Positions 58,740-64,000 of a DNA stretch of 64,000 nucleotides are shown in pieces. Source of the DNA: Cytophagales bacterium (GTDB taxonomy: Bacteria; Bacteroidota; Bacteroidia; Cytophagales; Spirosomataceae); NCBI GenBank assembly GCA_013298025.1, contig JAAFJE010000004.1, positions 1 through 64,000 on the forward strand, read 5' to 3'. Position numbers and translations under genes: made by a program. Positions within the stretch are counted from its first letter, which is position 1, and each line of letters begins with the position of its first letter. The notes below the pieces were generated by a model. The model saw only the letters and a list, made by a program, of their open reading frames with translations. It ran no database searches and was not told where the DNA came from.

Positions 58740-58881
58740 ATCTATTTTGAGGTTTTATTATTTACAATATCAATATATAAACTATAGTTTTTGTAGATTA
58801 ATAAGCTAAGTATTAATGCAAAATTGTAAATTAGTGTTTTGCACGAATACTTATGTTAATCTTACAATTTCCTTGAAAATA

Positions 58882-60300
58882 CTAAGCCTTATTGTTATGT
58901 CTTGTCAAGAAATATATAGGTACACCCAAACCAGCAATGATTAATCCCGGCCAAGTATAAGTGGGTTTGTAAATAACCAATAATACACAAAATGCCAAAC
59001 CCATGATAATATAAATGGCAGGAAGAAAAGGATAGCCAAATGCTTTATAAGGGCGTTCTTGGTTGGGCTGTTTGATTCTTAGAATATAAATAGCCACAAT
59101 AGTCAGTACATAAAATATAACGACAACAAACGAAATCATATCCAACAAATCGCCATAACGACCGCTCAAACTTAATATAACAGCTACGACAAACTGAAGC
59201 CAAAGGGCATATTCGGGTACAGCATTTTTGTTCAAATTGCCTGTTTTTTTGAAGAATAAACCATCTTTTGCCATGCTATAATAAACCCTTGCACCTGCCA
59301 AAATCATGCCGTTGGCACAACCAAAAGAAGCGATTAAAATTAACAGTGCTATGACGGCTGTGCCGTTTGCTCCAAAAATTGCTTGTGCTGCTACAATGCC
59401 TACACGGTCTTTTTCGGGAGTACCGAGTGCTTCGATAGGCAAAACGGCGGTAAACATGATATTGAGGGTGACATAAATAAACGTCACAACGGCTGTGCCG
59501 AGTAGTAAACTAAGACCAATATTTTGTTTGGGATTTTTGATTTCACCAGCTACAAAGGTGACATTGTTCCATGCGTCATAGCTAATAACTGTGCCTACCA
59601 AGGCCGAAGCAATAGCACCCCAAAGTGCTGGCGTATCGGCATATTGTATAAACTCGCCTGTTTTGGTGAGTTTCTGTAAATGAAAAGGATTAGTCCAGTT
59701 GGCTTGCCAAATTTCGGGTTTGAGGTAAATAAATCCGAAAAGAATTAAGCCCAATAAACTAAGGAGTTTGGTACTTGTGAAGATATTCTGAACGATTTTT
59801 CCTAATTTAACGCCCTGAGTATTAAGATATGTCAAAATAAAAAGCAGTACTATCGACGATAATTGTGCTGGGGAAACCTTGAAGGAATCACCGATGCTAA
59901 ATGCTACTAAGTCTTCGCTGAAAATTGGGAAAAAGTAAGCCAAAAACTTAAAAAATGACACGCAAACGGCTGCAATAGTGCCTGTTTGGATGACTGTGAA
60001 AAGGCTCCAACCATAGACAAAAGCCACCAAACTTCCGTAAGCTTCCTTGAGGTAAACGTATTGTCCACCAGCTTTGGGATACATTCCGCTAAGTTCGCCA
60101 TAGCTGACGGCGGCGGTTAGGGTCATAAAACCACCAATGACCCACACGACCATGAGCCATCCTGCCGAGCCAACATTGCGAGCGACATCGGCACTAACAA
60201 TAAATATTCCTGAGCCAATCATGCCGCTTGTAGCAAGCAAAGCGGCATCAATTAACCCTAATTCTCTTTTAAATTCTGATGAATTTTCTTGTACTGGCAT
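58882..60300 (-). CDS. APC family amino acid permease
   Basis: GLIDAALLATSGMIGSGIFIVSADVARNVGSAGWLMVVWVIGG; 12-TM. Confidence 0.92.
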   Translation of the reverse strand: MPVQENSSEFKRELGLIDAALLATSGMIGSGIFIVSADVARNVGSAGWLMVVWVIGGFMTLTAAVSYGELSGMYPKAGGQYVYLKEAYGSLVAFVYGWSLFTVIQTGTIAAVCVSFFKFLAYFFPIFSEDLVAFSIGDSFKVSPAQLSSIVLLFILTYLNTQGVKLGKIVQNIFTSTKLLSLLGLILFGFIYLKPEIWQANWTNPFHLQKLTKTGEFIQYADTPALWGAIASALVGTVISYDAWNNVTFVAGEIKNPKQNIGLSLLLGTAVVTFIYVTLNIMFTAVLPIEALGTPEKDRVGIVAAQAIFGANGTAVIALLILIASFGCANGMILAGARVYYSMAKDGLFFKKTGNLNKNAVPEYALWLQFVVAVILSLSGRYGDLLDMISFVVVIFYVLTIVAIYILRIKQPNQERPYKAFGYPFLPAIYIIMGLAFCVLLVIYKPTYTWPGLIIAGLGVPIYFLTRHNNKA

Positions 60301-60301
60301 A

Positions 60302-60919
60302 CTATTTTTGTCTTAAAAATACATAACCGCCTTTGGTGGCACCCCATACTTGCTTGTCGTTGGCATCAAAACCTTTATCCCAACTCAACAGCGATTTATC
60401 GGTGAGTGTAACTGTCGATGTTGCATACGTCGCACCACGTAATTCACTTGGGCATTTTTTACCATCGGTACTGCCTTCAAAAGTTTTTTTATCTTTTTTT
60501 CGTAAAATAACGGCACAGCCTTCTCGTGAAATGAGCGAATCGGGGCTAAGTACAGTGGCTGCTAACGCTGGTTTTTGGGCAAATCTCAAAGGATTTTTGA
60601 AGGTAGAAATTTCGCTTTCAAAAACGCCTTTTGTTTTTTCGGTTAAATGATAAATCCGTTGCCGATAAGGTTTGTCGAGGGTATTAGCAGCAGCTTGCTC
60701 TACATAGAGCCAAAAACCGTCTTTACGCTCTTGCCAAATGGGTGTTACTTTCAACCGAATATCAAAATAATTCACCGTGTCAGCTTTATACTGTTGCTCA
60801 CTACTAAATGAACCAGTCAAGTACTTAGCGAGTTTTCTCAAATCTTTCGACTGAGCAATGGCGTAATTGCAGGATACAATCCATACAAAAAGCCATCCGA
60901 TTTTTAATATCCTTCTCAT
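60302..60919 (-). CDS. CpcT/CpeT-family (chromophore lyase-like) protein
   Basis: DLRKLAKYLTGSFSSEQQYKADTVNYFDIRLKVTPIWQERKDGFWLYVEQAAANTLDKPYRQRIYHL; GCAVILRKKDKKTFEGSTDGKKCPSELRGATYATSTVTL. Confidence 0.8.
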   Translation of the reverse strand: MRRILKIGWLFVWIVSCNYAIAQSKDLRKLAKYLTGSFSSEQQYKADTVNYFDIRLKVTPIWQERKDGFWLYVEQAAANTLDKPYRQRIYHLTEKTKGVFESEISTFKNPLRFAQKPALAATVLSPDSLISREGCAVILRKKDKKTFEGSTDGKKCPSELRGATYATSTVTLTDKSLLSWDKGFDANDKQVWGATKGGYVFLRQK

Positions 60920-60921
60920 AT

Positions 60922-62085
60922 TTAGACTAATATTGCGGTTGTCAATGGTGTTACGGGCGTTTCTTCAGGAATGCGATTATTCAACCTTGGCATCGAAACA
61001 TTGGGTAAATGTGGTAATACCAATTTGGCAAAATAGTTCGCTTCTTCAATCAAGGGAAAACCCGAAAAGACAAACGCTCGAAAACCCATATCCATATAGC
61101 GATTAAGCTTGGCTACGATTTGGTCGGCACTACCGACTAAACCACTTCCACAACCAGAAAATACTTTGCCGATGGTAGTCCAAAGAATTTCCTCGGTATA
61201 GCCGTCTTCATCGGCTGTTTTGCGAAATTCATCTTGACGAATCACGCCCAAAGAGCGTGAATCTTCGCCTCTTGCTCTGATTTCGGCTGCTCGTTTTTCA
61301 TCAAATTTTGAAATAAGTTTTTTGGCATAAGCCCTTGCTTCTGCTTGCGTTTCACGGGCTACTACGTGTATTCTTAGTCCAAAATCAATTTTTCTACCAT
61401 ATTTTGCTGCTCTGGCGGTCATGTCTTGCATGGTTGCGTACATGGCTTCTTCCGATTCTGGCCACATCAAAAACACATCGCAGTGTTTGGCACAAACCTC
61501 TCGTGAACCGTCGGACGTTCCGCCAAAATATAAAAGCGGGCCACCGTTTTGGTAGGGTTTTACGGGGTCGGAAGGCATATCAAATTGATAAATTTCGCCT
61601 TTATGTTGAATGCGGTCTTGCGTCCAGCCTTGTTTCAAAATTTCAATCACTTCGGTACATCGCTGATAACGAAAATCTGGATTTTCACGAGTACCCGGCA
61701 AGTCGGAATTGATGATATTAAGAATCAATCTGCCTTTTAAAGCGTGGTCGAGCGAAGCAATCGCTCTTGCCAACATCGGTGGATGCACCTCGCCTGTTCT
61801 GACTGCCGCCAAAAACGTTATTTTCTCTGTTAAAGGAGCAAGTGCCGAAGTGATTGTCCAAACATCTTGCCCAACGGTATAAGCCGTTGGGTATAAAATG
61901 TTGCTAAAGCCGAGCTTTTCGGCTTCGAGGGTAATGTCACGACAATGCTCAAAATTACTTCTACGAGTATTATCTAAAATACCTAAATATTCGGTATCAC
62001 CACCAATAATATCATTGAACCATGATATTTCAGCGACACGCTGGGTGGTTCGGATGTCGGCTGTTTTGATGCGTTGAAGAGTCAT
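60922..62085 (-). CDS. LLM class flavin-dependent monooxygenase, SsuD alkanesulfonate monooxygenase-like
   Basis: FSNILYPTAYTVGQDVWTITSALAPLTEKITFLAAVRTGEVHPPMLARAIASLDHALKGRLILNIINSDLPGTRE. Confidence 0.9.
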   Translation of the reverse strand: MTLQRIKTADIRTTQRVAEISWFNDIIGGDTEYLGILDNTRRSNFEHCRDITLEAEKLGFSNILYPTAYTVGQDVWTITSALAPLTEKITFLAAVRTGEVHPPMLARAIASLDHALKGRLILNIINSDLPGTRENPDFRYQRCTEVIEILKQGWTQDRIQHKGEIYQFDMPSDPVKPYQNGGPLLYFGGTSDGSREVCAKHCDVFLMWPESEEAMYATMQDMTARAAKYGRKIDFGLRIHVVARETQAEARAYAKKLISKFDEKRAAEIRARGEDSRSLGVIRQDEFRKTADEDGYTEEILWTTIGKVFSGCGSGLVGSADQIVAKLNRYMDMGFRAFVFSGFPLIEEANYFAKLVLPHLPNVSMPRLNNRIPEETPVTPLTTAILV

Positions 62086-62197
62086 TTATTATTAAGTATC
62101 AATGCACAATTGTGAATTTTCAATTGTGTATTAGTGTTTTGATTTTCAGTAATTTACAATTCGTTTTAATCGAAATTAAATTTGCTTAATTACTTGT

Positions 62198-63523
62198 CTA
62201 TTTTTTACCGAAAAAACTTACTTTTTTCTCTACTAATGGATACTTCTTTTCGATTTTTTTGAGAACCACATACACAGAATCCTTATTTTCGAGTACACCT
62301 TTTAATACAAAAGTTTGAGCATTGGGATGTTCATAATTCAGCCAAATTTTTCGGGTAGTATCTGCTCGGTTTTTGAGCAAAAAGGTATGTTTTACGGTAT
62401 CGGCTTCATAGCCATAATACAAGCGTCCAACGTTTCCGTAATATTCGGTTGTTCTTACTTTATTGTCGGTATTCAGGTTGGTTTCGCTGGCTACTTTGAT
62501 ACTGAATGTATTGAATTTTTCAAAAACCACATTTTGCCAACGAGTAGTGTCGATAGGACTGTAAGGAATAAGCTGATGATTTAGTCGAAATTCTGCTACA
62601 TCATACAAGCCTTTAAATTCGGCAATACCATCGGTTAGCGGGAGTTTAAAGGTTTTTTCTGCTGCATACACTTTGCCATATTCAACGCCACGATAAACCA
62701 AGAAAACCAAAATAAAAGCCGACTTTAGAACGATGCGAGTTGATGTCAACCACTTTGCCGAAAAGGTGGGTGCCGAAAAAGTAGGAATCACCGAAGGCTT
62801 ATGCAAAATCAGCAAATCCCAAAAATGGGTCACATCTTTTGCCAATAAGATGAGGGCAAAAGTAAGAATATGCAAACTGGTGAGCTCTACGCCAGCATCG
62901 TAACCAATGTTGACAAACCAGATTGGTACTAAAATCGCCACCATCATCAATGCCCCAAGCGTGGTAGTTCTTCTAAAAAGAATCAATACCGTTGCGATTA
63001 GCTCAAACACTCCTGCAAACACCTCAAATAAGGGCGATACGCCTGTAGTAAGCCAATAGAGCTTTCCGGGTGTAAACTCTCCCAAATTGGTATTGAGTTG
63101 GCTAATGGTTGGGAAAGGCATTTGTACGGGAAATACCTTGGCAATAGCAAACCACGACATCCGCAAAGCCAACCCGTAACGTACTATCACGTAAAACCAA
63201 TAAGATAGCGTACTGTCATCTCGGTTCTTTTTGTCTAATACGTTCCAAATAAAGCCAATAACCAAACTTATCAATAGGGTAATTAACCAACCGAGGTAGT
63301 TTTTGCCGTTGGCATTATTGAAAAACCAAGGACTATTTTGGCTAACTACATCTATAATCCTGAACGGATGCGATTTCGTTTGGAAACTTTCGCTATAATC
63401 TCTCAGGTAAAAATCGGGTAAAAAGGGGACTGTGGTAATCAATGCAAATAAAAAGAATCCCCTTAGTAGGATACGTTGTAAACGTACCCTATTTTCTGGT
63501 ATATGAGCAGATTCGTCCGACAT
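62198..63523 (-). CDS. DoxX-like multi-TM membrane protein
   Basis: GVSPLFEVFAGVFELIATVLILFRRTTTLGALMMVAILVPIWFVNIGYDAGVELTSLHILTFALILLAKD. Confidence 0.72.
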   Translation of the reverse strand: MSDESAHIPENRVRLQRILLRGFFLFALITTVPFLPDFYLRDYSESFQTKSHPFRIIDVVSQNSPWFFNNANGKNYLGWLITLLISLVIGFIWNVLDKKNRDDSTLSYWFYVIVRYGLALRMSWFAIAKVFPVQMPFPTISQLNTNLGEFTPGKLYWLTTGVSPLFEVFAGVFELIATVLILFRRTTTLGALMMVAILVPIWFVNIGYDAGVELTSLHILTFALILLAKDVTHFWDLLILHKPSVIPTFSAPTFSAKWLTSTRIVLKSAFILVFLVYRGVEYGKVYAAEKTFKLPLTDGIAEFKGLYDVAEFRLNHQLIPYSPIDTTRWQNVVFEKFNTFSIKVASETNLNTDNKVRTTEYYGNVGRLYYGYEADTVKHTFLLKNRADTTRKIWLNYEHPNAQTFVLKGVLENKDSVYVVLKKIEKKYPLVEKKVSFFGKK

Positions 63524-63535
63524 TTTTAATGCTAT

Positions 63536-64000
63536 TTAGAGCTTTTTATACACTGTTTTTCCTTCTTTGATAGTCTCTAACACTTCTACTTCTTTGATTT
63601 TTGAAGGTTCAATCGTGAGAATATCGTCGGAGAGTATGACCAAATCAGCCAGTTTACCATTTTCGATAGAACCCTTTGTTTTTTCTTCAAAGTACTCATA
63701 AGCACCGTTGATAGTAATAGCTTTAAGCCCTTCCAAAGGTGTTAGGCGTTCTTCGGGACCAATCACTTTGCCTGAACGAGATTTGCGTTCTACCGATGTC
63801 CACAACAAGAATAACTGATTGATAGGCGTTACCCCAAAGTCGGTATGGTTGGTAGCAATAACGCCTTTTTTGATAGCCGTTTTTAGGGGACTCAAAAATC
63901 TCGCACGGTCATAACCTAAGTTTGTTTCATGAACATCTCCCCAAAAGAAAGCGTGATTACTGAATAATGAGGGTAAAAAGCCTAAGACTTTGTATTTATC
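63536..64000 (-). CDS. Amidohydrolase family protein (YtcJ-like), 5' end beyond window edge
   Basis: Frame stays open past 63895 to the right edge (...LGFLPSLFSNHAFFWGDVHETNLGYDRARFLSPLKTAIKKGVIATNHTDFGVTPINQLFLLWTSV...); C-terminal GSIENGKLADLVILSDDILTIEPSKIKEVEV. Confidence 0.85.
   Translation of the reverse strand, partial: DKYKVLGFLPSLFSNHAFFWGDVHETNLGYDRARFLSPLKTAIKKGVIATNHTDFGVTPINQLFLLWTSVERKSRSGKVIGPEERLTPLEGLKAITINGAYEYFEEKTKGSIENGKLADLVILSDDILTIEPSKIKEVEVLETIKEGKTVYKKL

Noticed and set aside
1-64000. tRNA or rRNA genes
   Set aside because: No recognisable tRNA T-loop/acceptor pattern or rRNA segment noticed by eye; tRNAscan-SE/barrnap would be decisive.

Overview
The window is a chromosomal segment of a Bacteroidota (Cytophagales-like) genome. 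It is AT-rich, with Bacteroidota-type TAnnTTTG promoter boxes and typical gene content. Recognisable housekeeping genes are gap, mutA/mutB (methylmalonyl-CoA mutase), dnaA, hflX, pgeF, kdsA, murB and a hemN-type CPO. Others are an ABC-2 exporter, a LytTR regulator, a two-component system, M20/M28 peptidases, a PL4-type lyase, a tannase-like esterase and a minus-strand cluster with SoxC/SoxD-like and SsuD-like enzymes. The accessory part is about 11.0-24.7 kb. It holds (i) a RAYT (REP-associated Y1 transposase) inside a dense BIME-like field of paired inverted repeats. It then holds (ii) a separate array of 22 direct, diverged 20-21 bp units (about 13433-13888) with alternating constant (TTTC, TGTAA) and variable blocks, bordered by a long hairpin. 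Next comes (iii) a large Eco57I-class restriction-modification enzyme with long-loop inverted repeats on both sides. Last is (iv) a three-gene TIGR04255-type cassette. A second candidate defence module (AAA ATPase plus possible nuclease) sits between kdsA and murB. The phased 21-bp array is the observation least explained by known feature types. All calls come from reading the sequence and supplied ORFs; no database search was run.
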